Source: Cheilinus undulatus (Eukaryota > Chordata > Actinopteri > Labriformes > Labridae). Taken from it: a stretch of DNA of 64,000 bases. Below are positions 1-12,100 of the stretch, in pieces. A program made the position numbers and the translations under genes. The notes under the pieces are model-generated. The model was not told where the DNA came from. It searched no databases and saw only the letters and a program-made list of their open reading frames with translations. The stretch's first letter is position 1; each line of letters opens with the position of its first letter. The stretch covers positions 43,638,698 through 43,702,697 of the forward strand of contig NC_054879.1 in assembly GCF_018320785.1 (NCBI RefSeq), given 5' to 3'.

Positions 1-108
1 TGATGACGAAGTCCTTGATGATTTCAAAGTTTTCAGGGCCGACGCTCTCTGAACTGTCGATGACGAACACAAGTTCCATCGGCCTTTCTTTGCATTTAAC
101 TCCACAGC
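1..108 (-). CDS. col28a1: col28a1 start of second vWA domain (partial exon)
   Basis: Read from 108 down to 1, after an acceptor at 109-111. It joins the 929-965 exon in phase (TGT G|GC TGT) to give [20 protein letters not shown], then [18 protein letters not shown]. The DxSxS metal-binding motif of a vWA domain is present (DSSES). The exon runs off the window, so the rest of vWA2 and any Kunitz domain are not seen. Confidence 0.93.
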
Positions 109-3100
109 CTGAAAACAAGGAAAGACTGTCACTACATGTACTTGACATGTGTCCTAAACTCACACTTTCTCAATGGTGGCATACAGGATATGTTTAAATT
201 TCTAACAGTGGACAAATGGTGGTGCCTGGGGAAATGATGAACCCAGAAATAAAATGATCCATCAGCTGTTAAATCCTCTGTCATCTTTCAGTTTCTTTTT
301 GTTGTGGACTCACTTCAGAAGCTCCTGAGCAGCCTAAGTATATTGTTTTGGGGGATATGGACATCATGAGCCCACATATTGGCCCCGCCCACATGAAACC
401 AAGCCAGGAAAGAGGTGAAAACTTTCTAACGGTCCAAATCCAGAATGTAGTCACATGTAGATTTCACTATTTTCAGTATTTACACTAACCATATTCCAAC
501 ATATCTAGGGTATTGAGACAAAAACGTCTGGATTCCACTTTACAGGGTCTTTAACATGCTTTACCACCACGTTGTTGTGAACAAATACAAATACATTTTA
601 ATGTCATAATCTCCATAAAATGCTACTTTCAGAGTCTAAACCAAACCAAAAAACAGGACACTGAAACCGTATGACATTTAGAATTGTGAAGGAGCGCATG
701 CACAAAATGACTCACTAGATGCTTTCTTTATGTAAGTGACCCTGTTAATGCAAACAGTTAAGTCTAGAGATTTCCTCAACAAACTGTTCTCTGTTAAATT
801 TTTTTTTTTTGCAAAATTTTCTGCCCTAGGCTAAGTAAATTTTACTTCCTGTTTGGATAAAGTCTAGCTTTTACTTTGACAATAAATAATGACTTTAAGC
901 ATGAACTAAACTTGGCTTGTTTTCTTACCACAGATTTCTTTGATCAGCTTAATAATGTCTTCTCTCTGAAACGTATCAAAAACATCTTTATAAGTAAATA
1001 ATCACTGTATTTTGGGCTGTTCAAACACTTACTGAATCAGAAAACTTACAGTAAGGCCGGCTTCTCCTTTAGCGCCTGGCCTCCCCTGAGATTAACAAAA
1101 GTTGTAAACAAGATCACTGTTTCTGTATTTAAATAGTTTATCTGCAGTGGAAAATAAGCTGCATACGTTTTGCTTATACATATATCACACTACACTCCTG
1201 ATAACAGGAGTAGTAAAAACATTAAATGGGATAAAAGTACAGATGAATTTTCGTTTTTCTTACAGCTTCACCAGGGACTCCAGGATCTCCCAGGTCTCCT
1301 TTAGCACCTTTTATTCCCCTCTCACCCTGGAACCCACGATCCCCCTGAAACAAGAAGTTTCTTAATCAGCACAAATCCCTTTATCCAAAGATTTTTTTAG
1401 CACATAAGTATAAATCCATCACCTTAGCTCCAGGAAGTCCGTCCCCTTGAGGCCCTCTTGGTCCTGTCATACCTTGAGGTCCTGGCTCACCCTGAAATAA
1501 GATTTAATAAATTACACCAAAACATCCTCCAATCTAAGGGGATCCTAAATAATCGCTTCTTTATGCTTTTTGCCAGACAGGTCTTATATCAGCACATATT
1601 AATGAAATCAAATTAGCTTTCATGTGAAACAAATGCAGCATTTACCTTTGGGCCTTGAATACCTTCACCTGCAGGTCCAGTTGGACCAGGAGGTCCTTGC
1701 CTTCCAACATTACCCTTAAAACAAGTACAGCGTAAGTCTTTAACCAGCAGTTGAACTGGTGTCATTTTGAGCTTCAACTCAAATATGAATATGAGTATTT
1801 TTAGAATTAAGACATGCTTCTTGTTAGATGATCTCTCTTACTGGTGGTCCTTGTATGCCCTCTCCTGGTGGGCCCGGCAAACCTGGCAGTCCTCTGAAGC
1901 CAATGTCACCCTGAAACAGTGATTTCAATTTTTCCGTTACCAGTTTCAGACATGCTGAAAAGAAAAATCAAGTCAAATATTGTAAATTCACAAACCTTTG
2001 GACCAGGGATTCCTATTCCCTCTGGACCTGGCTCACCTGGTAATCCTGGCAATCCTGGAGGACCCTGAATAAGAACATAAAGGCATTTTCAAACTTGGAC
2101 AGCATTTACCTGTCAAAAAAATATAAAGCCCCTGTGAGGAACTCTGCTGCCCCCTGTGGTCAAAGTTGGACATCCTATTGCTCTTCTGATCTTGTCCTGT
2201 GCAATTTAGGTGGTTCATTTTAATACTACTTCTTTTAAAGGTCAAATAAAATGTTTCAGAAAATCCTTAAAGGCTGCCTCTTCTGCATGCTTATCTGATA
2301 CTTTCCATATGGCAGCAAATAAATGCATTAAAAACCACAATATAGAAACAGTTGATCTTTTTTCTCATGTTCTAAAAACCAGTATTGACTTCTCAAAGGG
2401 GCTTTAAGTATGAGCAGTCATACAAACCAAAGGGCCAGGGTGGCCTTCGCCTTTTGAGCCAGTTGGACCTGGTAAACCTGGATGTCCACGCTCCCCCTGG
2501 TTTCACAGAATTAAAGTAAAACAACAATTTAATGACAGTTTGAAAAATATCTTTGAATAATTCTGTTAAAGAAAATCATAGTTTTTACCTTTGGACCAGG
2601 TAATCCATGGCCTGTTTCCCCAACAGGACCAGGTGGACCAGCGGGGCCGTTGTCACCCTGCAGACAACATCATGAAGTCATGGTGTTCAACAGCAGAAGC
2701 AGTTTTTTTCATGCTTTAGCTGCTTCTAAATTTCACTTGACATTTTGTTTGGCTGCCTGCTTCTTGTCTACCTTTGTGCCAAGATCTTTGTGGGCAGACA
2801 GTTTGATGATGAGCTGTTATTCATTTATTTATTTTTTTACCTTTGGACCTGCTATGGAGCGTCCTGGCTGCCCTGGCATGCCCTGCTGGCCTGGTATCCC
2901 ACGTTCACCCTGGAAAACAAGGATTGGCACATGACTAAATATATGTTGCATGCTCTTCTTTATTTTGCACCGACTTGATCTGCCAACACTTTGCAGAAGT
3001 CTTGTTTTTGGCTTGATTCAATGGGTAGATATGATGCTATAAATCTATAACAGAAATGGAAGTGGGAAGGGCTGCTACTATTTCAGCAATGATATACTTG

Positions 3101-6100
3101 TCTTATTCTTTCTCACCTTTGGTCCTGCAGGTCCTGAAATCCCAGGAGGTCCATGTAACCCACGGATGCCCCTCAGACCCTGGTCCCCCTGGTCAGGATT
3201 ACAGCACACATTATCTGATTACAATTCTAGCCAATTAATACAAACACAAGGACAAAAAATCTCAAACATACTTTTTCTCCTTGGGTGCCAATTCCTTGTG
3301 GCCCTTCAGACCCTCTTAAACCAGGCAAACCAGGCTCCCCCTGAGAAAGCAAAGGTAAATTAGACAGAAACCTTAAGCTGCAGCGAGTAGCTCTAAACAG
3401 TAACTTCTTTTTTAATTGAATACTTAAATTCATTTATTCGAGTGCATTTTACCTTCTGACCTGGAGCTCCATCCTCACCTGGAAGACCAGGCAAACCACC
3501 CAAACCAGCTGCTCCAGGCTCTCCCTGTTAAAGCACAATAGTATAAATGGATTATTGATAGATTCATTACACCAGCACAACCCATATGCCAACACTGACT
3601 GACTGTAAATCAACACGCTCAGTTCAGAACTTGTTGTCTTACCTTAGGACCTGGCTCGCCAATGCCTCTATCTCCTGTAGCTCCCTGCTCTCCTGGTAAA
3701 CCTTGATCTCCCTAGAAGAAAAAAATACACACAATGCCACAGATTATTATGAAAACGTACCAAACCTAGCCTAACCTCTGGTGTTTCCTAATTATGAATC
3801 CAAGGCAGCATTTCCTCAGTTCCTCAGGTCCTGTGTTTTTGCCAAGTCAATGAATGTGTAGAAGAGCAGACCTTGATCATACATGTGAAATTTGAAGACA
3901 ATCAGATGCTTTATATGAGAGTCAAGGTGACTTCCTGTCAAATGGCAAGAAATGGAAATTCTCACCATTGCCAGAGAGGCGTTCTTCAACAAAATGTCAA
4001 TATTGAGGCCTTTATTTCAAACTCTAAGCTTGATAGCTTAATCATTGTAAAAAAGAACACACAAATTGCCTATTTGTGTCACTTCCTGTTGCCTGTAGGG
4101 GGCGCTTTTATTAGCATCTTTTACATGTAGGCAGATTCACTGTGATACAGATGTGTTGCCTGGAGAACACAGAATGATTAATACAAAAGTTATAACTGCT
4201 TAAAGTCATGTGGTTTCATAAAAATACCCTTTGAAGTTGAGCTGAAGCTAGTGGACCCCCTGTTGGGATTCTGGCATGGGTCCAAGAAGCGTTTTTGCAA
4301 GTCTACTAGGGATGCATACGCTGAACGAAACTCATCAGCCTAGGTTGAATGGTCTATAGGGGCTGATTGGTTGAATTGATGTAGGAGGGAAAAAAAATCA
4401 TAGGGGGAAAACTCAAGCTTTTGATAACTTTATATATCCAAATTGTTTAGAATCAGCAAAAGAAATCTGGAGTCAATCAGATTAAATCCCTCTGACTAGT
4501 TAGTTAAAATCTGAGGCCTGTAAAACATCCAAAAAAGCCACAATTTGACCTTATCCTTCATGATCTTACTTCCTGTACCAGTGTTAATTTTGTCGACTAA
4601 AACTCTGACTTAAAAATGTTCATTGACAGCCTTGTTTTCATGGCAAAACAAGACTAAGTGCGACAGGATGCTACACCCGAAGTGTGTGAAGGAGAGGTAC
4701 AGCAGGTATTTCCTTCCTGCTGCTGTTAGGATCTACAACAGAAACTGCTCAAAATAATCTGTGCAATAACTAATTTCTATGTATAATCTATACACGTTTG
4801 TATATATATATATTGTGTATACATATGTGTATATAGGTGTACATATTTATATTTCCACCAAACCCAACCTGTAATATACCCAACCTGTACATAACTGTTT
4901 GTAAATACTATTTATATTTTGTAAGACAATGTTTTTATATTCCATACTTGTATTTATTAGTGCTCTTGCAATACTTCTTTTATTTGTACTCTATTTCTAT
5001 TGTGTTTCTGTCGCCAAATGGCCTGTTTTCTCTAATACTTTTTGCTGCTGTAAACTGGAATTTCCCATTGCGAGACTAATAAAAGGAATATCTTATCTTA
5101 TCTTATCTTAAGACCACCAAAAAAAGATCTGTGAACTAAGTTTAGTTTTCATCAACATGACTAAATCTAGACTAAAATGTAAAGTAGTTTTCTTTGGACA
5201 TTAAAAACCCATGGTATTTCTCTACTGTGGGTAAATCTGTCAAAAAACAATGCATCTATAACTATTCTGCCTCTCAGCTGTAGAAAGCAGGGACCCCAGG
5301 TTTGGCAGAGTGCATGGAACACACTATCATGATTTGGTACCTGATTTAGACAAGAGAATAAATACTTGGACGAAAAGTAAAGACTAAAACGTGAGGACTC
5401 TTTATGGACTGAGACTAGACTAAAATGTTTTGGAGTTTTCGTCGACTAAAACTAGACTAAAACTAAAGAGGGTAGAATGACTTAAATGGGACTAAAACCA
5501 AAAGACATTTCGTCTAAAGATGAAGTCTAAAATTAAAAACAGCTGTGACAGCTCATGTTTTCCAGTCTTGTCATTTCCTGTTTTATTTTGTATACTTACC
5601 TTGTGTCTCTTTTCCAGATCACGCCTTCCTGTCCATTCCTACCTGTTCCCCACATCTGAAATCACCTCATGTGTTTCACCTCCATTGATTGTCTGAGTAG
5701 CTACACCTGGTGATCCTTGTCTGGGTTGTCTTCCCTCTCCTTGTGTATTTAAACCATTCACTCCCTTCCCTCTGTGCGAGATCGTTTTGTTCTACTCCCT
5801 GTGTGCATTACTTTCGAGCCTTATTATCCTGATAGACCCTTTGTGTTTTGACCAAGTTTATGACCTTAGTTTTCCGTGTTTTGCCTGCCGTTTTTGTACT
5901 TTTGTCTGAGCTGATTGACCTCCTGTGTACTGAACCTTGCCTCCATTAAGCGGATTTTGACCTTTTACCTGTGTCCTGTGTCTGCATGTGGATCCTTTGT
6001 CTGGCATTTTGTGACATTTTGTTTGAAAGGACATGATCCATATGAGAACCAGTTTCTATTTATTTAGGGGCCCTCAAAAAAGGCTGATTTTGGCCCCTGT

Positions 6101-9100
6101 GAGGATTGACTATCTGTGAATTTGGGGCATTTTAAGGCCTTCAAATTAGCGATAAGTTTGCTGTAACAATCATAAAAGAAGTTTTCCTTCAGTTTTAATA
6201 GGGTTCTGGCTATGATTTCAATGCTCTGGCCCTAACAAGGCTACTGAAGTGTATGCTTCAATGAAGCAGTCAATGATACCTAAATGAAAAGCTATACCTA
6301 TGACATGTGATCTAATACAGAACTTTGAGATAAGTGGGTGTTCCACGTACCTTAGGTCCAGGTAAACCCTCTCCTGGAAGTCCTCTGACTCCTGGAGGAC
6401 CCCTTGGACCTTCAACTCCCTGAGAAGTGATGAAGATTTGAGGGCTTTTAATAGAGATGTGGTTATACTCTAGTACTAGGTGTGAACTTGACATGATAAA
6501 AACACAGATGAAGACAATTCACTCACCTTCTCTCCTTGTATGCCCACTCCTGTGGGTCCAGCCGGCCCTGGAGGACCTGAAGGCCCCAGGTCACCCTGAA
6601 AGAGATTTGCCAGTCTGAGAAATAAACTGCCAGGTGCACATTTTACCTTTGTGACAATTCATCAGGGATTTATCAAAATACCAAGCCCCGAATAATTTCT
6701 GAACACTATGAAACTCTTACAATCTGCGAAACTCAAAGGTAGTGATGAGTTAAATAGTCTAAGCTTGCAGTTTCAAATTGGAAGAAAACTGAATAAAACA
6801 AATGTTATAATTAAAACTATGGCTACTTTTATTTCAATAATAGCTTTAATGACATGTAAAAACATATCTTTATTTAACACTGACTTCAACAGTACATTTA
6901 TCTACCCAATGCCCCAAACTTCTTCAGTTACAGTTGCTGTGAGGTGTTGGATTTATTACCCACCCTTTCTCCTTTGGTTCCTACCCCCTGCTGTCCCCTC
7001 GGCCCCCTTGGTCCAGGAAGCCCCCGATCACCCTGTGGAACAAAATCAGGTCATCCCCGTCAGTTAAATCACATACAGCTACCACTGGATCTCAGCCAAG
7101 TCTGCATTGTTCTCTGTTTAGAAAGTGTGGAAAAGAGCATGTTGGCTCCTGTTTCCCTCTTTTGATTGATAAAAAATGATCCCATGCACAAGGAATGGTA
7201 CTGTTTTCCCCCTGTCGTCCTGGTGCTGCATGATCCTTCCACTTTTTCAAGCATCATTGATTGATGAAGCAGGAGGGAGTAGCATGAGTAATATCAGAAT
7301 GAAATGAATGGAAATTTGATTGTATTACATTTATGTGTGCTTGTGTGTCAGACAGAACCTTCCTGATTCCTTTTTACAAGACTTATAAGATAGCAGAGGA
7401 GTAAAATGAAGGAAGTCTGGTGCAGGATGAACAGATGTTTAGTTGCTTGAGGACATTTACGAACAACTACATAAATATTCTCCTCCCATTGTCAGTTTGA
7501 TCTACAAGTTGGGTCTTGTGAGAGGGCCATTTTTAAAACACTGCCTGGGGTATTATGTGCTAATCCTGCTTCACTGTGCTGCTTTTTATGTTTGTTGTAC
7601 ATTTCTTTTACTAGTTACCTTTAACTGGATCACATCTATCTTCTTTTGCAGTCTTTTATAGAATATATGAGGCAGCATGTTGCAGCATGGGAAATACTAG
7701 TGCTTTAACAGACATAAGACATCAACAACAGAGTGAGGAGGAACACCCGAGTTCACACCTGAGTTCTGACTCAGGGAGCTGGAACAGACTAAGATGAGGT
7801 TTCTGACAGATACAGGGCACGGACTGCAGAATGACCCAGAAACATACATTAAGATCCAAGGATTCCTACACAAATGCAACTTTTCTTTAGTAATGACATT
7901 TTTGTTTCATAAGTACACTATATTGCCAATAATATTCACTCACCCATCCAAATAATTGAAATCAGGTGTTCCAATCACTTCCACGGTTACAGGTGTATAA
8001 AATCAAGCACCTAGGCATGCAGACTGTTTCTACAAACATTTGTGAAAGAATGGGTCGCTTTCAGGAGCTCAGTGAATTCCAGCGTGGTACTGTGATAGGA
8101 TGCCACCTGTGCAACAAGTCCAGTCGTGAAATTTCCTCGCTCCTAAATATTCCACTGTCAACTGTCAGTGGTATTATAACAAAGTGGAAGCGATTGGGAA
8201 CTACAGCAACTCAGCCACCAATTGGTAGGCTACGTAAAATGATGGAGCGGGGCCAGCGGATGCTGAGGCGCATAGTGTGCAAAGGTCGCCAACTTTCTGC
8301 AGAGTCAATCGCTACAGACCTCCAAACTTCATGTGGCCTTCAGATAAGCTCAAGAGCAGTGCGTAGAGAGCTTCATGGAATGGGTTTCCATGGCTGAGCA
8401 GCTGCATCCAAGCCATACATCACCAAGTGCAATGCAAAAAAGTTTGGTGGAGGAGGAATAATGTATGGGCCTGTTATTGGGGTCTGGGCTTGGCCCGTTA
8501 TCTCCAGTGAAGGTCTATTTTAATGCTTCAGCATACAAAGACAGCTTGGACAATGCTATGCTTCCAACTTTGTGACTGTACCCCAATGCACAAAGCAAGG
8601 ACTATAAAGACATGGTTTGATAAGTTTGGTGTGGAAGAACTTGACTGGCCAGCACAGAGCCCTGATCTCAACCCTATCTAGGATCTTTGGGATGAACTGG
8701 AGCAGAGATACCAAGTCAGACCTTCTTATCCAATATCAGTGCCTGGCCTCATAAATGCTCTCCAGAAGAAATGGGCACAAATTTTCACGGAAGCACGTCA
8801 AAATCTTGTGGAAAGCCTTTCAATAACAGGGAAGGCTTTTATAGCTGCAAAAAGGGGGGCAACTCCATGTTAAAGTACATATATTTAAATAAAATGCCAT
8901 CACAGCCCCTGTTGGTGTAATGGTCAGGTGGCCAAATATTTTTGTCCATATGGTGTTTAGTGGAGGAGTCCCCTGATAAAGTAAATGAAGCAGATGACAT
9001 TTTATTATCAAATAAAAACTGTGCCATTTGATTAAAATGCAGTGCTTCCTTAGTGACAGATGGTGACCCAAGTTATCAAGTTTTGCATCACTCATGCATA

Positions 9101-12100
9101 CATTTTGTTTGAATCAGTTTCCTGTTATAGAGATCTCAAAAAAATCTACACATTATCGTGAAAAAGTAAAAAATAAAAACAGCTTTTGTATCCCAAAATA
9201 ATAAGATATAAAAGAGGAGATCACAAGACATCACCCAAAATCTACTCACGGAATTAACTAAAACATAAGGATGTAGTATGTCCGCTTTGGGCTTCCGTAC
9301 ATCAAAGCCTTTATGCCACTAAGGCACATGTTTGAGACCCACTGAAAACAGCACCATGACCCACTGGGTCCTGACCCACCAGTTGAAAACCAGTGACCTA
9401 AAGCACAATGATGACATTTTTTATTTGGTATCCAGATCGTTTAAGTACTTTTTAAATAAGCAGACTTGGAAAATGTACCTTTGGTCCTGGAAATCCCTCA
9501 CCATGGGGTCCTTTTTCCCCTTGAACACCCTGTGGTCCTTGAGGCCCCTGCCAACAAAAACCAGAAGGGACACCCAGACAATGATTATGTCAAAGTATTG
9601 GCAACACAGTCACAAAAATCTCAATCAGAGGGTATTTTTGTTTGTTTGTTTTATAGCTCCAACTTCATCACTTACAGGAAGTCCAGGCTCACCCACTCCC
9701 GGAGGACCAGGTGGACCTGGTCGGCCCTGTAATCCCATGTCACCCTGAAGATGCAAATGGAAATTTTATTCAATAGGATCAACCAAAGAATGCAAAAAAT
9801 AAATAAGAAAATCATTAGATTATAAGAATATGGCCAGAGAATGATCTGTAATATGACTCACCTTTGGTCCAGGGAGGCCTATACCAGTTTCCCCTTGAAT
9901 TCCTGGAGGACCAGGTTGACCACGCTCACCCTGAATTAACAAACATGACATCTCTTAGTGCTATAGAGCTTAAATGAGCATCAATCAAAGACCTAAAAAA
10001 TGTAAATTGGGGATATTTTTGTGACAATGATCATTCTGTGTTTAATCCAGTCCATTTAAACCTTTGATTGTCTTTTATATGTGAAGTATAAATGTTACAC
10101 AGAGAGACCGATTTAACTCATCACTAAATATGAATGAAAACATGAAGCACACGTTGTGGATGTGCTGCTTTGAAGTTAAAACTTCTGCTTACAATCCTTC
10201 CACTGTTGTGGGTTAGTTGGCATGATATCAAATATCTCTCCACAGGTGAGAACAAATAAGAGCTTAATTTGAGCTTAATAGTCCACAAACAGCGTCAAAA
10301 AATCAAAGCATAGCTGGGAGCCCTGTACTGCTGCCAAGTTCGGATTAAATTACATATTTGTTTGATGTCTGGGTGACTTTATCTCAATTTGTATAGGGTA
10401 AAACATGGTTGTAGTGCTTGTTAATTAAATATACACCACATTATTTTATACTGCTTTTGAGAGTAATTAGGATAAGTAAAAACTGCTAAGGGGGGATTAC
10501 CCAACCCTTCAATCATTCTGAGAGAATGACAGAATTAGGTACAACAGATTGTGTTTTAAAGCCCACAGATATGAAAGTAACACAAGCTCTCCTTCCTCCT
10601 GACATCCCTGCTCTTATCTGCAAACAATCGGTTCCATTTTAACGGCTTTTGTGCTCTCTGTTCCTTTTCAGTTATTTTCTGGTTAACAGTTATGTCATTG
10701 CGATTATCTTTTCTAACCTGTCTCCTATATAGAGCATTTGGGAAGAACTCCGGTCCATCAGAGCGACAAGATAAAATGAGGTAGTAAGCATGCACAATTC
10801 CAGTGCTACCCTTAGCACTACTGGATAATGCTGCGTAATCTGTGTGTGAATGGCACATTTATTCTTGGTGCATAAAATGCATGAAGCTTTCAGTGTGGCT
10901 CTTTGCTCTTATTTTAATAAGCTAATGGGGCCCAGTTCTGATTAAAATGCTGCTTAACTACAGCTACATCTGAGCTGATAGCTACCGTGGCAGCAGCCAT
11001 TGCATGCATTGGCAAACCTCATCCATAATGATCACCGACTTATGCTGAAGCAGGCCGGGAGAAGAGCAAAAAACATCCAAACATGAAAAGCTTTCAGTGT
11101 TTCTCTTTGCTCTTATTTTGATAAAGAAATGTTGTCCCGGAGGTGAGGTGAGGGAGTGAGGAGAAGAGCCGCTGCTCCTTCACACCGAAAGGAGTATCTG
11201 ATAAGGATGCCTCCTGGACACCTCCCTTTGGAGGTTTTCCGGGCACGCCCAGCTGGGAGGAAACATCAGGGAAGACCCAGAATGCATTGGAGGGATTATA
11301 TATCCTGTCTGGTCTGGGATTGCCTTGGGATTCCCCAGGAGTTGGAAAGTGTTGCTGGGCAGAGGGATGTCTAGGTTGACTCGCTTAACCTGCTACCACC
11401 GTGACCCGGCCCCTGGATAAGCGGGAGAAGATGGATGGATGGATGCTGTCCCGTTCTGACAATACTACCGCTGTGGCTACATCTGAGCTAACTATTTCAA
11501 ACTCATGCTGAAGCAAGTTAGCAGAAGAGCAAAAACATTATTTCCATTATGGAAAGCTTGCAGCATTGGTTTTGCTCTTTATTCCATAGAGAAACGTGGT
11601 CCAGTTCTGATAAAACTACCGCTATATCCAAGCTAACTGTGGCAACCATTGATACTGGCTTTCAGTGCAACTTCACCCTGCCTGAAGCCACCGCCTTGTT
11701 TTCCTCAAATGATGCCGATTGGTCTGAACCATTGTAGATTGGAACTTTGCAAGTTGGAGTTGCCTGATGACAGACATGAAGGCCGGCTTTACACGGTTAC
11801 CAATGTGCAGGTTTTGAAGCAACACTCTGACCTATAGACAGCTTCCTTTTTAAGAGAAGGTCTTCAGCAAGACAGTGCCAGAGCACATCTTGCATATATT
11901 ACAACAACACGTCATTGTTGTTAAAAAATCAAAGTGCTGTACTGGCCTACCTGCAGTCAGTTTTTGTTGCCAGCTGAAAAATGTAAACAGCAAAACTTTT
12001 AAGCAGCTGGGATCCTGCATCAAATGAGTATGGGACACATTCCACTTTCACAGAAAGCACGCTGCTCACTTCCCAGAATGCTTCAGTGTTATTAAAAGGA

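Larger units (their letters stand above)
3712..6350. other. col28a1 large intron with nested repeats
   Basis: This intron separates two 69-bp collagen exons. From about 4590 to 5560 there is a repeat rich in GACTAAAAC / TAGTCTAG-type words (phrases such as GTCGACTAAAACT occur at both ends), split by a LINE 3' fragment listed separately. About 5560-6040 looks like further degenerate interspersed repeat, unclassified. I found no additional in-phase Gly-X-Y exon. Confidence 0.5.

Noticed and set aside
305..340. Small exon before vWA2 of the collagen
   Set aside because: It has splice-like borders but the wrong phase; the exon at 929-965 ([10 protein letters not shown]) joins perfectly on both sides and matches the human linker.
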